From: an uncultured Pelagibacteraceae bacterium
Lineage (GTDB): Bacteria; Pseudomonadota; Alphaproteobacteria; Pelagibacterales; Pelagibacteraceae
DNA: 61,645 bases
NCBI GenBank assembly: GCA_902629215.1
Contig: CACOQC010000003.1
Coordinates: forward strand, 1-61,645
Reading direction: 5' to 3'
The notes under the pieces were generated by a model, which did no database searches, was not told the origin of the DNA, and saw only the letters and a program-made list of their open reading frames with translations. This document shows, in pieces, positions 1-9,344 of the stretch. How positions within the stretch are numbered: the stretch's first letter is position 1; the number at the start of each line of letters is the position of its first letter. A program made the translations under genes and the position numbers.

Positions 1-110
1 TTAATATTGTAAATTTCAAGATGAGGTATCTTTATCAATTCATAAATTGTATTTGCGTAAGCATTAGAAAATAAAAATAAACACAATAAAATTAACTTAA
101 ATAATTTCAT
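1..110 (-). CDS. Exported protein, 5' end only (runs off the left edge)
   Basis: A minus-strand reading frame opens with ATG at 110 and stays open to the window edge, giving about 36 residues. It begins MKLFKLILLCLFLFSNAYA, a short basic start followed by a long hydrophobic run and an AYA cleavage site. That is a clear Sec signal peptide, so the product is probably periplasmic or secreted. The few mature residues (NTIYELIKIPHLEIYNI) show no domain I recognise. It diverges from the ureohydrolase gene, and the 54 bp between the two ATGs must hold both promoters. Function unknown; the gene call rests on the signal peptide alone. Confidence 0.6.
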   Translation of the reverse strand, partial: MKLFKLILLCLFLFSNAYANTIYELIKIPHLEIYNI

Positions 111-164
111 AATTAGTATTATTGAAGATATTCCAAATTGTTAGAATGTGATAGACTTTTTACA

Positions 165-1124
165 ATGAAAAAAAAAAGTAGTAAAGAACCTATTCAACCA
201 GTAAGTGGAACTAAGGTACCTAGGTTTGCTGGACCATCCACTTTTGCAAGATTACCAGAATTAAGAGATGTAGAATATTGCGATGTAGCTATTGTTGGAA
301 TACCATTTGATGCTGGAACAAGTTATAGACCTGGAGCTAGATTTGGTCCTCAAAGTATAAGACAAGCTTCAAGACATTTAAGAACAAATTATCATCCAAG
401 TTATGACGTAGAACCCTTTAAAGTTCAGCAAGTCGCTGATGCTGGAGATATTACATGTAATCCTTTTAATATTAACGAAGCTATCAAACAAATTGAAGAT
501 GGAGCAACTGATTTATTAAAAAAAACTGGAGGTATAATAAGTTTAGGTGGAGACCACACAATTGCGTTTCCTCTGCTAAAAGCAGTCAACAAAATTAATA
601 AAGGTCCGGTTGCCTTAGTTCATTTTGATGCGCATTTAGATACATGGGATACATATTTTGGTGCACCATATACTCATGGAACTCCTTTTAGACGAGCCAG
701 GGAAGAAAATTTATTTTTAGATGATGCCTCTATGCATGTAGGTATTAGAGGACCTTTGTATAGTCGGAATGATATTAAAAATGATGAAAGTTTTGGATTT
801 AAGATAATTCATTGTGATGAGTTTCAAACAGAAGGCACAGATAAAATTGCCGAAAGAATTAGAAAAAGAGTTGGTGACAACCCCTTGTATTTATCAATTG
901 ATATAGATGTATTAGATCCAGCTTTTGCACCTGGAACAGGCACACCTGAGATTGCAGGAATGACCACAAGAGAAATGGTTAATGTGATAAGAGGTTTATC
1001 TGGAATGAATTTAATTTCAGCAGATGTGGTAGAAGTTTCACCAGCATATGATCATGCAGAGGTAACATCTTTGGCTGCTGCAACAATTGTTTATGAATTA
1101 ACTAATTTGTTTGCAAAAAAATAA
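165..1124 (+). CDS. speB: Agmatinase/guanidino-acid hydrolase family ureohydrolase
   Basis: Binuclear manganese ureohydrolase that releases urea from a guanidino compound. The metal-binding motifs are all visible: GGDHT, HFDAHLDTWD and SIDIDVLDPAFAPGTGTPE. The length (319 aa from this start) fits the family. A TTG at 138 would add nine residues (MLECDRLFT) that look non-native, so I prefer the ATG at 165, though neither start has a clear ribosome binding site. An aldehyde dehydrogenase follows 20 bp downstream. The family includes agmatinase, guanidinobutyrase, guanidinopropionase and guanidine hydrolases, so the substrate cannot be fixed from sequence alone. The dehydrogenase neighbour suggests a guanidinobutyrate-type or polyamine catabolic route (inference). 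Confidence 0.88.
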   Translation: MKKKSSKEPIQPVSGTKVPRFAGPSTFARLPELRDVEYCDVAIVGIPFDAGTSYRPGARFGPQSIRQASRHLRTNYHPSYDVEPFKVQQVADAGDITCNPFNINEAIKQIEDGATDLLKKTGGIISLGGDHTIAFPLLKAVNKINKGPVALVHFDAHLDTWDTYFGAPYTHGTPFRRAREENLFLDDASMHVGIRGPLYSRNDIKNDESFGFKIIHCDEFQTEGTDKIAERIRKRVGDNPLYLSIDIDVLDPAFAPGTGTPEIAGMTTREMVNVIRGLSGMNLISADVVEVSPAYDHAEVTSLAAATIVYELTNLFAKK

Positions 1125-1144
1125 GGAAAGGTTAGGAGTCTGTT

Positions 1145-2578
1145 ATGGAAAATAAAAAAAATTTTTATATTGATGGAAAATGGGTAACACCAAAAAGTAA
1201 AGAAGAAATTAAAGTAATTGATCCTGCAACTGAGGAAAACTGTGCGGTCATATCTCTAGGTAATAAAGATGATGTCAATGTTGCAGTGAGTGCTGCTAAA
1301 AAAGCTTATAGCTCATGGGCATTTTCATCTAAGGATGAGAGAATTAAATTATTAGAAAAGCTTTACGAAAATTATAAAAAAAGATGGGCTGATATTGCTG
1401 CTGCGATTACAACAGAAATGGGTGCCCCAAAAGATTTTGCAACAAAACTTCAAGCTGGAACGGGTGCTGCACATTTGAAATCTTTTATTAGATATTTAAA
1501 GAATTTCGAATTTGAAAAACCATTAGGTGATCATGCTCCGAACCAAAGACTTATTTATGAACCTAAAGGTGTTTGTGCATTAATTACACCTTGGAACTGG
1601 CCAATGAATCAGGTTTGTTTAAAAGTGATGCCTGCAATTGCATCCGGCTGTACTATGATTTTAAAACCTTCAGAACTAGCTCCTTTATCTTCAATGATTT
1701 TGGCAGAATTAATTGATGAAACAGGTTTTCCTCCAGGGGTATTTAATTTAGTTAATGGAGATGGAGCTACTACTGGTGACGCATTAACTAGTCATCCTGA
1801 TATAAATATGATTTCATTTACTGGCTCGACACGAGCTGGCGCTCTTATCTCACAAAATGCAGCTAAAGATTTTAAAAGAGTAAGTTTAGAATTAGGTGGT
1901 AAAGGTGCTAATATCATATTTAAGGATGCTGATCCAGAAGCTATTGAACGAGGTGCATTGCGATGTTTCAGAAATTCAGGTCAATCTTGTAATGCTCCTA
2001 CAAGGATGCTTGTGGAAAAAACAATGTATAATGAAGCAATAGAAAGACTAAAAAAATACACAGAAAATTTTGAAGTTGGTGATCCAAAAAAAGAGGGAGA
2101 ACATATTGGTCCTGTCATTTCTGAGACACAATACAATAAGATTCAAACTTTAATTAAAAAAGGAATTGATGAAGGAGCTAAACTGGTAGCTGGAGGACCT
2201 GGCAAACCAAATGGATTAGAGAAAGGATATTTTGTTAAACCTACTGTATTTGCAGATGTAAATAATAATATGGAAATAGCTAGAACAGAAATTTTTGGTC
2301 CTGTATTGTCTGTTATGCCATTTGAAACTGAAGAGGAAGCTATTGCTATAGCTAATGACACTCCATATGGTTTAACAAATTATATTCAAACACAAGATAA
2401 AGAAAAAGTAAAAAGAGTTGCAAGAAAACTTAGATCAGGAATGGTAGATGTAAATGGAGCAGGGATTGCAGTTGATGCTCCTTTTGGTGGTTTTAAACAT
2501 TCTGGCATTGGTAGAGAAGCAGGAGAACATGGTCTTGAGGAATTTCTAGAAGTTAAAGCTGTTGGTGGCTGGAGTTAA
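1145..2578 (+). CDS. NAD(P)-dependent aldehyde dehydrogenase
   Basis: Oxidises an aldehyde to the acid. At 477 aa it is a full-length ALDH. The order of motifs is canonical: TPWNWPMNQ near residue 148, the cofactor-binding lysine in LKPSELAP near 174, FTGSTRAG near 225, the general base Glu249 in LELGGKG, and the catalytic Cys282 in GQSCNAPTR. It is 20 bp downstream of the ureohydrolase gene and probably cotranscribed. Its stop overlaps the convergent deacetylase gene by 4 bp. The substrate is not readable from the sequence; an amino- or guanidino-aldehyde would fit the neighbour. Confidence 0.92.
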   Translation: MENKKNFYIDGKWVTPKSKEEIKVIDPATEENCAVISLGNKDDVNVAVSAAKKAYSSWAFSSKDERIKLLEKLYENYKKRWADIAAAITTEMGAPKDFATKLQAGTGAAHLKSFIRYLKNFEFEKPLGDHAPNQRLIYEPKGVCALITPWNWPMNQVCLKVMPAIASGCTMILKPSELAPLSSMILAELIDETGFPPGVFNLVNGDGATTGDALTSHPDINMISFTGSTRAGALISQNAAKDFKRVSLELGGKGANIIFKDADPEAIERGALRCFRNSGQSCNAPTRMLVEKTMYNEAIERLKKYTENFEVGDPKKEGEHIGPVISETQYNKIQTLIKKGIDEGAKLVAGGPGKPNGLEKGYFVKPTVFADVNNNMEIARTEIFGPVLSVMPFETEEEAIAIANDTPYGLTNYIQTQDKEKVKRVARKLRSGMVDVNGAGIAVDAPFGGFKHSGIGREAGEHGLEEFLEVKAVGGWS

Positions 2579-3765
2579 TTTATAACTGATTTATTTTTAA
2601 TTCCTTCTAAAAATTTTAAACATTTTTTTATTTCACTAAGCTCAATAAATTCATCTACTTTGTGAGCCTGCTCTATAGAACCAGGTCCACAAACCACTGT
2701 GCTAATCCCAACCTCTTGAAATAGGCCAGCTTCCGTTCCAAATGAAACAACTTCTCTGCTATTGTCACCTGTTAAACTCGAAACTAACTCACAAGCTTCT
2801 GAATTTTTAACACGATCAAAACCTACAACTTCACCAATAATTTTTTTTGTTATTTTTGAATTTGGAAAAACTTTTTTCATTTCGGGTAAAAGAATTTTAC
2901 TTGCAAATTTGTCTATTTGTTCATTTAAAAATACACCATCTTCTTTCACTACAGGCCTAGTCTCCCAATCAACATGACACTTATCTGCAATTACATTGTG
3001 AGCTATTCCTCCAAAAATTCCACCTACTTGCAATGTAGAAAAAGGTGGATCAAAAATAGAGTCCTTAGGTGCTCTTTTTTTTAATTCTTCTCTAAGTTCA
3101 ATCAATTTATTTGCATATCTAGAGGCAAACTCAACTGCACTTACACCTTTGTGTGGCATAGAACTGTGTCCAGCCAAACCTTCAAAGTATGTAGTATATT
3201 CGTAACAACCTTTGTGAGCATCTATAATTTTCATTTTAGTTGGCTCACCAACAATACAAATTCCGTCTTGAATTTTCCTTTTTTTAAGTTCCTCAATTAA
3301 TATAGGAGCACCCAAACATGCAGTTTCTTCATCAAATGTAAAAGAGAAATGAATATCTCGATTTAGTTCATTTTTTGAAAAGATTGGTGCAAATGCTAAA
3401 GCACATGCAATAAATCCCTTCATATCACATGAACCTCTACCGTAGAGTTTGTCTCCCTTGATAGTTGCTTTGAAAGGATCTGTGTTCCAACTCTTTGAAA
3501 CTGGCACAGTGTCAGTATGACCAGACAAAATAATTGGTTTTATTCCATTAGGTTTTTTTGCTTTAATTGTAGCAAAAAGATTTACTCTTTTTTTTTCGTC
3601 ATCAAAAGTCTTAAAAGATGATGCACCTAATTTATTAAGATATTCTTCGCAGTAATTTATTAAATCACTATTATCATCCCCTGAAATCGTTTTAAAACCT
3701 ATTAAATCAGATAAAATCTTTATCGAATTATCGTAAAGTTTGTCTAAATTAATTTCTGTACTCAT
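2575..3765 (-). CDS. argE: Acetylornithine deacetylase-type M20 metallopeptidase
   Basis: M20-family di-zinc hydrolase that removes the acetyl group from N-acetylornithine in arginine synthesis. The 396 aa protein carries the first zinc ligand and following Asp in SGHTDTVPV, the bridging Asp in GRGSCDMKGF, and the catalytic Glu pair in TFDEETACLGAP. ArgE-like features include the late VSFGTEAGLFQ segment and a histidine near the C-terminus (EQAHKVDEF). It is transcribed towards the aldehyde dehydrogenase and overlaps it by 4 bp. Related M20 enzymes act on other N-acyl amino acids, so ArgE is the best but not the only reading. Confidence 0.85.
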   Translation of the reverse strand: MSTEINLDKLYDNSIKILSDLIGFKTISGDDNSDLINYCEEYLNKLGASSFKTFDDEKKRVNLFATIKAKKPNGIKPIILSGHTDTVPVSKSWNTDPFKATIKGDKLYGRGSCDMKGFIACALAFAPIFSKNELNRDIHFSFTFDEETACLGAPILIEELKKRKIQDGICIVGEPTKMKIIDAHKGCYEYTTYFEGLAGHSSMPHKGVSAVEFASRYANKLIELREELKKRAPKDSIFDPPFSTLQVGGIFGGIAHNVIADKCHVDWETRPVVKEDGVFLNEQIDKFASKILLPEMKKVFPNSKITKKIIGEVVGFDRVKNSEACELVSSLTGDNSREVVSFGTEAGLFQEVGISTVVCGPGSIEQAHKVDEFIELSEIKKCLKFLEGIKNKSVIN

Positions 3766-3794
3766 GACTAATAATTAATATATTTACTCAGTTT

Positions 3795-4136
3795 ATGAAA
3801 GAACAAATAACATTCGATATATTCGATAAAGTAGACATTAGAGTAGGGACTGTAATTTCTGTTAAAAAAAATGAGAAAGCAAGAAAACCCTCTTTAGTTG
3901 TTGAGGTAGATTTTGGTAATGAAATTGGAATAAAAAAATCTTCAGCTCAAATAACACATTACTACAACGAAGAAAATCTAAAAGGCAAACAAGTCATAGG
4001 TGTTTGTAATTTTCCTGAAAAGAATATTGCAGGAGTGGTTTCGCAAGTATTAATTTTAGGTTCTATTGATAAAGAAGGAAAAGTAATTTTAGTTCATCCA
4101 TCCCAGAAATCTGAAAATGGTCTTCCTGTAGCATAG
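3795..4136 (+). CDS. csaA: CsaA-like tRNA-binding/chaperone protein
   Basis: A single OB-fold tRNA-binding domain of 113 aa, the usual size for CsaA. The hallmark blocks are present: KVDIRVGTV near residue 13, SSAQITHYY in the middle, and NFPEKNIAGVVSQVLILG near 73-90. CsaA homologues bind tRNA as dimers and have been described as having chaperone or export-related activity. It is divergent from argE with 29 bp between the starts. The LysE-family gene begins 2 bp after its stop, so the two are likely cotranscribed. Confidence 0.85.
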   Translation: MKEQITFDIFDKVDIRVGTVISVKKNEKARKPSLVVEVDFGNEIGIKKSSAQITHYYNEENLKGKQVIGVCNFPEKNIAGVVSQVLILGSIDKEGKVILVHPSQKSENGLPVA

Positions 4137-4138
4137 AT

Positions 4139-4729
4139 ATGCATCCTGAAATATTATCAATTTCTTTGTTTTGGTTTGTAACAGCCTATACACCTGGACC
4201 AAATAACGTTGTAGCATCTTATTCTGGTTTTAATTTCGGTATTACAAAAACTATTCCACATATACTTGGAGTCACTTTAGGTTTCACCTCACTAGTTTTA
4301 TTTTTATCTATAGGTTTAATTAATGTATTTAAATTATTTCCTTTAATTCAAGTTTTCATTAAATATCTTGGAACTTTATTTTTATTATATTTGTCATATA
4401 AAATTGCTTTTTCAAAATCATCAAATGAAACAACTAAAAAAAATCCTGTAAAATTTATTGAAACTTTTTTATTTCAATATCTTAATCCAAAAGGTGTTAC
4501 TGTTGCAATTATAGTAGTTTCTACATACGTTGAATTGGGAGAAAATTATTTTAATTATGCGACTCAAGTTGTAGTTCTTGCTTTCTTATTTTCAGTCACA
4601 AGTATCACTTTATGGACATTTATAGGAAAGTTTTTGAGGAAATTTGCGACAAATGATAAATTTATTAAGTACTTTAATTATGTTATGTCAGGACTTCTTT
4701 TATTAAGCATTATTACATTTTATATATAA
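4139..4729 (+). CDS. LysE/RhtB-family amino acid exporter
   Basis: Inner-membrane exporter of 196 aa with the family's N-terminal TPGPNN motif (residues 18-23) and roughly five to six hydrophobic helices. A polar loop (SSNETTKKNPVKF) sits near residue 95, and FLFQYLNPKGVTVA near 110 is the second conserved block of the family. It starts 2 bp after csaA and ends 3 bp before aconitase, so it lies in a compact run. The exported amino acid or other metabolite cannot be told from sequence. Confidence 0.85.
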   Translation: MHPEILSISLFWFVTAYTPGPNNVVASYSGFNFGITKTIPHILGVTLGFTSLVLFLSIGLINVFKLFPLIQVFIKYLGTLFLLYLSYKIAFSKSSNETTKKNPVKFIETFLFQYLNPKGVTVAIIVVSTYVELGENYFNYATQVVVLAFLFSVTSITLWTFIGKFLRKFATNDKFIKYFNYVMSGLLLLSIITFYI

Positions 4730-4732
4730 AAC

Positions 4733-7402
4733 ATGAAACCAGGATCAAAAAATTCTTACAACTCATTATCAGAATTAAATATTGATGGAAAAAAGTATAA
4801 ATTTTATTCACTTAAAACTGCTGAAGAAAATGGTTTAGATGGAATCTCTAAGCTCCCTAAATCTTTAAAAGTACTTTTAGAAAACCTTCTAAGATATGAA
4901 GATGATATATCTGTCACTAAGAGTCAAATAGAGGCGGTAAAAAATTGGTTAAAAGAAAAAAAATCTAAAACTGAAATTGCTTACAGGCCAGCAAGAGTTT
5001 TGTTGCAAGACTATACAGGCATTCCAGCAGTTGCGGATTTGGCTGCAATGCGAGAAGCTGTTAAAGAAAAAAATAAAGATCCTAAAACAATTAATCCATT
5101 ATCATCTGTAGATTTAGTTATAGATCATTCAGTTCAAGTTGATCAATCTGCTAAAAATGACTCATTTGATAAAAATGTTGAAATCGAATTCAAAAGAAAT
5201 GGTGAAAGATACTCATTTTTAAAATGGGGACAACAAGCATTTGATAATTTTAGAATTGTCCCTCCAGGAACAGGAATTTGCCATCAGGTAAATTTAGAAT
5301 ATTTATCTAAAGTAGTTTGGAAAGAAAAATTTGAGGGAAACGAGTACTTATTCCCTGATACTCTCGTTGGAACAGATAGTCATACTACAATGGTTAATGG
5401 CTTATCTGTTTTAGGATGGGGAGTTGGTGGTATTGAGGCAGAAGCTGGAATGTTAGGACAGCCAATATCAATGTTGATACCAGAAGTTATAGGTTTTGAG
5501 ATGAGAAATAAAATGCCCGAAGGCACAACCGCAACAGATTTGGTTTTAACAGTTGTAAAGATGCTAAGAGATAAAGGGGTTGTAGGAAAATTTGTAGAGT
5601 TTTATGGAGATGGGTTAAATAATTTATCGTTAGCTGATCGAGCAACAATTGCTAATATGGCACCAGAATATGGAGCTACGTGTGGTTTTTTTCCAATAGA
5701 TAACGAAACACTCAGATATCTTAGATTTTCTGGCAGAGATCAATTAACTGTAAAAATTGTTGAGGATTATGCAAAAGCCCAAGGTTTATGGGCTAGTAGT
5801 GAAATGGAATTTACAGACACTCTTAAATTAGATATGTCTACTATAGTTCCAACAATCTCAGGGCCTAAGAGACCTCAGGATAAGGTTTTACTAACAGATG
5901 CTTCAAATAATTTTAAAAAAAGTTACACAGAAATTACAAATAAAAAAGACTTTACTTCATCGAAAGTAAATAACACAGATTTTGAAATTAAGGATGGTTC
6001 TATTTTAATTGCAGCAATAACTTCATGTACTAATACATCAAATCCAAATGTGCTCATCGGAGCTGGATTATTAGCTAAAAAAGCTGTTGAACTTGGTTTA
6101 GAGGTGAAACCATGGGTAAAAACTTCTTTAGCACCTGGGTCTCAAGTTGTGACAGATTATTTACAAAAAGCCGGATTAAATACATATTTAGATAAATTAG
6201 GATTTAATCTAGTAGGCTATGGCTGCACAACATGTATAGGAAACTCTGGACCTTTAGCAGAAAATATTGTTGAAGCAATTCAAAAAGAAAATATTTACGC
6301 AGTATCAGTTTTATCTGGAAACAGAAATTTTGAAGGAAGAATATCGCCTCATATTAAAGCAAATTATTTAGCATCTCCTCCATTGGTTGTTGCTTATGCG
6401 CTAGCAGGACATATGAATTTTGACTTATATAAAGATTCTTTTGGTAAAGATCAAAATGGAAAAGAAATTTACTTAAAAGATATTTGGCCTTCAAATAAAG
6501 AAATTGAAGAAACTCTAAAAAAATCATTGAACGCAGAAATGTTTATCAAGAGATATTCAAATGTATCAGAGGGACCAAAGCAATGGCAACAAATTGATAC
6601 GGTTAAAAGCGATATATACAATTGGGATACAAATTCTACCTATGTAAAAAAACCACCATTTTTTGATAATTTGCCAGAAAAACCAGAAGGGTTCAAATCA
6701 ATTAAAGATGCAAGGCCACTCTTAATTTTAGGTGATATGGTTACAACAGATCATATTTCTCCAGCAGGTAATATTCAAAAAGAGAGCCCAACAGGTGATT
6801 ATTTCATGAAACATCAAATTCAACAGAAAGATTTTAATTCATATGGTGCTAGAAGAGGAAATCATGAAGTTATGATGAGAGGAACTTTTGCAAATATAAG
6901 AATTAGAAACGAAATGGCTCCAGGAACTGAAGGTGGTTTTACAAAATTATATCCTGAAGAAAAAATCATGCCAATATATGATGCTGTCGCTGAATATAAG
7001 AAGAGAAATACAGACTTAATTGTAATTGGTGGAAAAGAGTATGGAACAGGGTCCTCTAGAGATTGGGCTGCCAAAGGTACAAAGTTATTGGGTATTAAGG
7101 TAGTTTTAGCTGAAAGTTTTGAAAGGATACATAGATCGAATTTAATTGGAATGGGTGTTTTGCCTTTGCAATTTATTGACAATCAAAATAGGACAAATCT
7201 AAATTTAGTTGGTTCAGAATTATTTTCTGTGCTTAATATAGAAAAAGGAATTAATCCTTCAGATAAAGCAACAGTAGAAATTAAATATAAATCAGGTGAT
7301 ATAAAAAAAATTGAAACATTATGTAGGATAGATACAAAAAATGAATTAGAGTACTATAAAAATGGTGGTATCTTACAATATGTGCTCAGAAATATGATTT
7401 AG
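4733..7402 (+). CDS. acnA: Aconitate hydratase A
   Basis: TCA-cycle enzyme interconverting citrate and isocitrate through a [4Fe-4S] cluster. The 889 aa length matches AcnA/IRP1-type aconitases. The cluster cysteines are seen in TSCTNTSNP and GYGCTTCIGNSGPL. Substrate-site motifs include LVGTDSHTTMVNGLSVLGWGVGG, described here by its start LVGTDSHTTM, and GKEYGTGSSRDWAAKG in the C-terminal swivel domain. The gene starts 3 bp after the LysE-family gene, and the next gene starts 2 bp after its stop. Confidence 0.97.
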   Translation: MKPGSKNSYNSLSELNIDGKKYKFYSLKTAEENGLDGISKLPKSLKVLLENLLRYEDDISVTKSQIEAVKNWLKEKKSKTEIAYRPARVLLQDYTGIPAVADLAAMREAVKEKNKDPKTINPLSSVDLVIDHSVQVDQSAKNDSFDKNVEIEFKRNGERYSFLKWGQQAFDNFRIVPPGTGICHQVNLEYLSKVVWKEKFEGNEYLFPDTLVGTDSHTTMVNGLSVLGWGVGGIEAEAGMLGQPISMLIPEVIGFEMRNKMPEGTTATDLVLTVVKMLRDKGVVGKFVEFYGDGLNNLSLADRATIANMAPEYGATCGFFPIDNETLRYLRFSGRDQLTVKIVEDYAKAQGLWASSEMEFTDTLKLDMSTIVPTISGPKRPQDKVLLTDASNNFKKSYTEITNKKDFTSSKVNNTDFEIKDGSILIAAITSCTNTSNPNVLIGAGLLAKKAVELGLEVKPWVKTSLAPGSQVVTDYLQKAGLNTYLDKLGFNLVGYGCTTCIGNSGPLAENIVEAIQKENIYAVSVLSGNRNFEGRISPHIKANYLASPPLVVAYALAGHMNFDLYKDSFGKDQNGKEIYLKDIWPSNKEIEETLKKSLNAEMFIKRYSNVSEGPKQWQQIDTVKSDIYNWDTNSTYVKKPPFFDNLPEKPEGFKSIKDARPLLILGDMVTTDHISPAGNIQKESPTGDYFMKHQIQQKDFNSYGARRGNHEVMMRGTFANIRIRNEMAPGTEGGFTKLYPEEKIMPIYDAVAEYKKRNTDLIVIGGKEYGTGSSRDWAAKGTKLLGIKVVLAESFERIHRSNLIGMGVLPLQFIDNQNRTNLNLVGSELFSVLNIEKGINPSDKATVEIKYKSGDIKKIETLCRIDTKNELEYYKNGGILQYVLRNMI

Positions 7403-7404
7403 TT

Positions 7405-8049
7405 ATGGATGAAGAATTATCAATAATAGACACAAATACACGTAACGAGAAAATTAAGAATTTTTTTGTATCAAATAGAAAGATAATAATTATTTCAATT
7501 TCTTTAATTATTTTAATTATAATTGCTTTCTTTGGATTTGGTGAATTCAAATCTAAGCAAAAAATAAAAATATCTAATTTATACAATTCGGTAATTGTTG
7601 ATCATGAAGATGTCAATAAAGATAAAACCCTTAGGAGTTTGATAGATATTATAGATAAAAAAGATAACACTTATTCTCCATTAGCTTTATATTTTATTTT
7701 AGATAACAAACTTTCAAATGATAAAAATCAGATAAATGATTTATTTGATATTATTATAAACGAAGTTTCATTAGAAAAAGAAATTAAGAATCTTATAATT
7801 TATAAAAAGGCTCTATATAATGCAGATAGCATTAGTGAAAATGAGCTTTTGAACACTTTAAATCCTCTAATAAACTCCGAAAGTATTTGGAAATCACATG
7901 CACTTTATTTAGTTGCAGAATATTTTTATTCAAAAAATGAAAAACAAAAATCAATAGAATTTTTTAATCAAATTATTAATTCTGAAAATAGCAATCAAGA
8001 TTTAGTTAAAGAGTCAAAAAAAAGACTTAATAGAGATTTAAGTGACTAA
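7405..8049 (+). CDS. YfgM-like membrane-anchored TPR protein
   Basis: A 214 aa protein with a cytoplasmic N-terminus, one transmembrane helix at about residues 28-48 (a run of Ile/Leu/Phe), then a mostly helical domain. The C-terminal segment around residues 160-200 resembles a tetratricopeptide unit (SHALYLVAEYFYSKNEKQKS). In many proteobacteria a protein of this design (YfgM, an ancillary SecYEG-associated factor) is encoded directly upstream of bamB, as here, where the genes overlap by 8 bp. The assignment therefore rests on architecture and context rather than sequence motifs. Confidence 0.65.
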   Translation: MDEELSIIDTNTRNEKIKNFFVSNRKIIIISISLIILIIIAFFGFGEFKSKQKIKISNLYNSVIVDHEDVNKDKTLRSLIDIIDKKDNTYSPLALYFILDNKLSNDKNQINDLFDIIINEVSLEKEIKNLIIYKKALYNADSISENELLNTLNPLINSESIWKSHALYLVAEYFYSKNEKQKSIEFFNQIINSENSNQDLVKESKKRLNRDLSD

Positions 8050-9343
8050 TATTTTAAGTTTAATACTTATCGTTTTAATATTTTCTTCTTGTTCATTTAA
8101 TGATGTCGGAGGCTTTTGGACGAAAGAAAAAGAGCTAAAAAAAGAAGAACTGCAGTTTAAAAAATTATTTGAAGAGGAAAAATTTGTAACAAGAGAATTT
8201 AATAAAGATTTTAAATTCTTTTTAGAAAAATCTTCTTTAACTCTCAATAGAAATTCCAAAATAGATAACAATGATGGTTTTGGTATTTTTAATATAAGTC
8301 TGTCAAAAATACAAAAGTATAATTTTTCAAAAATCAAAGATTTTTATAAAATTGAGCCTAATCTTATTTTTTACAACAATAATCTTATTTTTTTTGATAA
8401 CAAAGGTTCAATTTTAAATTTTAATAAAGACACAAAGTTAATTTGGAAAATTAATAATTACACTAAAGCAGAAATTAAGACAGGACCATTATTATCATTT
8501 GCAAAATTAAAAGATAAATTAGTTGTCGCAGACAATATTTCAAAAATTTATGCAATAGATATAAATAATGGAAAAATATTATGGACAATAAAAAATAATT
8601 CTCCATCCAATTCTCAAATTAAAGTTTTGGATGATAAAGTTTTTCTAGTAGATGAAAATAATACTTTAAATTGTTATTCAATTAATGATGGAAAGTTAAT
8701 TTGGAAACATAATACTGAAAAATCTTTTATTAATTCTTCAAAAAAATTATCTATTTTAATTAAAAATGAATTATTGATTTTTTCTAATTCTTTAGGAGAT
8801 ATTACAGCTGTTGATGTTAATAATGGTAAATTAATATGGCAAAGATATACCTTACAATCAAAAATTTATGAAGATATTATGACTTTAAAAACATCTGATT
8901 TAGTTGAAAATGATAACTCGATATATTTTTCGAATAATAAAAATGAATTTTACTCCTATGATTTTAATACTGGTACAACAAATTGGATACAAAAAATTAA
9001 TTCAAACTTAAAACCAACAATAATTGGTAATTTTTTATTTACAGTTTCTCTAGATGGATATTTTTATATTCTTGAAAAGAATACTGGAAATATTTTAAGA
9101 ATAACAAATATATTTAAACAACTTAGATTAAAAAAGAATGAAAATATTTATCCAACTGGTTTTATATTAAATTTAAAAGAAATATTTATATCCACAAGTA
9201 ATGGAAAGTTAATAATAGCCGATATTAAATCTGGAAATATAAAAGATATTTTAAAAATAGATAACGAACTCATTTCTAGGCCCTTTGTGCATAATAAGAA
9301 TATGTATTTAATTAAAGACGATTCAATTATTAAATTAAATTAA
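8042..9343 (+). CDS. bamB: Outer-membrane assembly lipoprotein BamB-like (PQQ-type beta-propeller)
   Basis: The protein starts at a GTG overlapping the upstream stop by 8 bp. It has a lipoprotein signal ending in FSSC (Cys17). The body of 433 aa contains repeated blades with the signature of PQQ-like repeats: DINNGKILW, SINDGKLIW, DVNNGKLIW, DFNTGTTNW and EKNTGNILR. BamB helps the BAM complex insert outer-membrane beta-barrel proteins from the periplasmic face. The der GTPase gene that often follows bamB is not here; a cupin-like gene follows instead. An N-terminal helical stretch of about 60 residues precedes the propeller. Confidence 0.82.
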   Translation: MTNILSLILIVLIFSSCSFNDVGGFWTKEKELKKEELQFKKLFEEEKFVTREFNKDFKFFLEKSSLTLNRNSKIDNNDGFGIFNISLSKIQKYNFSKIKDFYKIEPNLIFYNNNLIFFDNKGSILNFNKDTKLIWKINNYTKAEIKTGPLLSFAKLKDKLVVADNISKIYAIDINNGKILWTIKNNSPSNSQIKVLDDKVFLVDENNTLNCYSINDGKLIWKHNTEKSFINSSKKLSILIKNELLIFSNSLGDITAVDVNNGKLIWQRYTLQSKIYEDIMTLKTSDLVENDNSIYFSNNKNEFYSYDFNTGTTNWIQKINSNLKPTIIGNFLFTVSLDGYFYILEKNTGNILRITNIFKQLRLKKNENIYPTGFILNLKEIFISTSNGKLIIADIKSGNIKDILKIDNELISRPFVHNKNMYLIKDDSIIKLN

Positions 9344-9344
9344 T

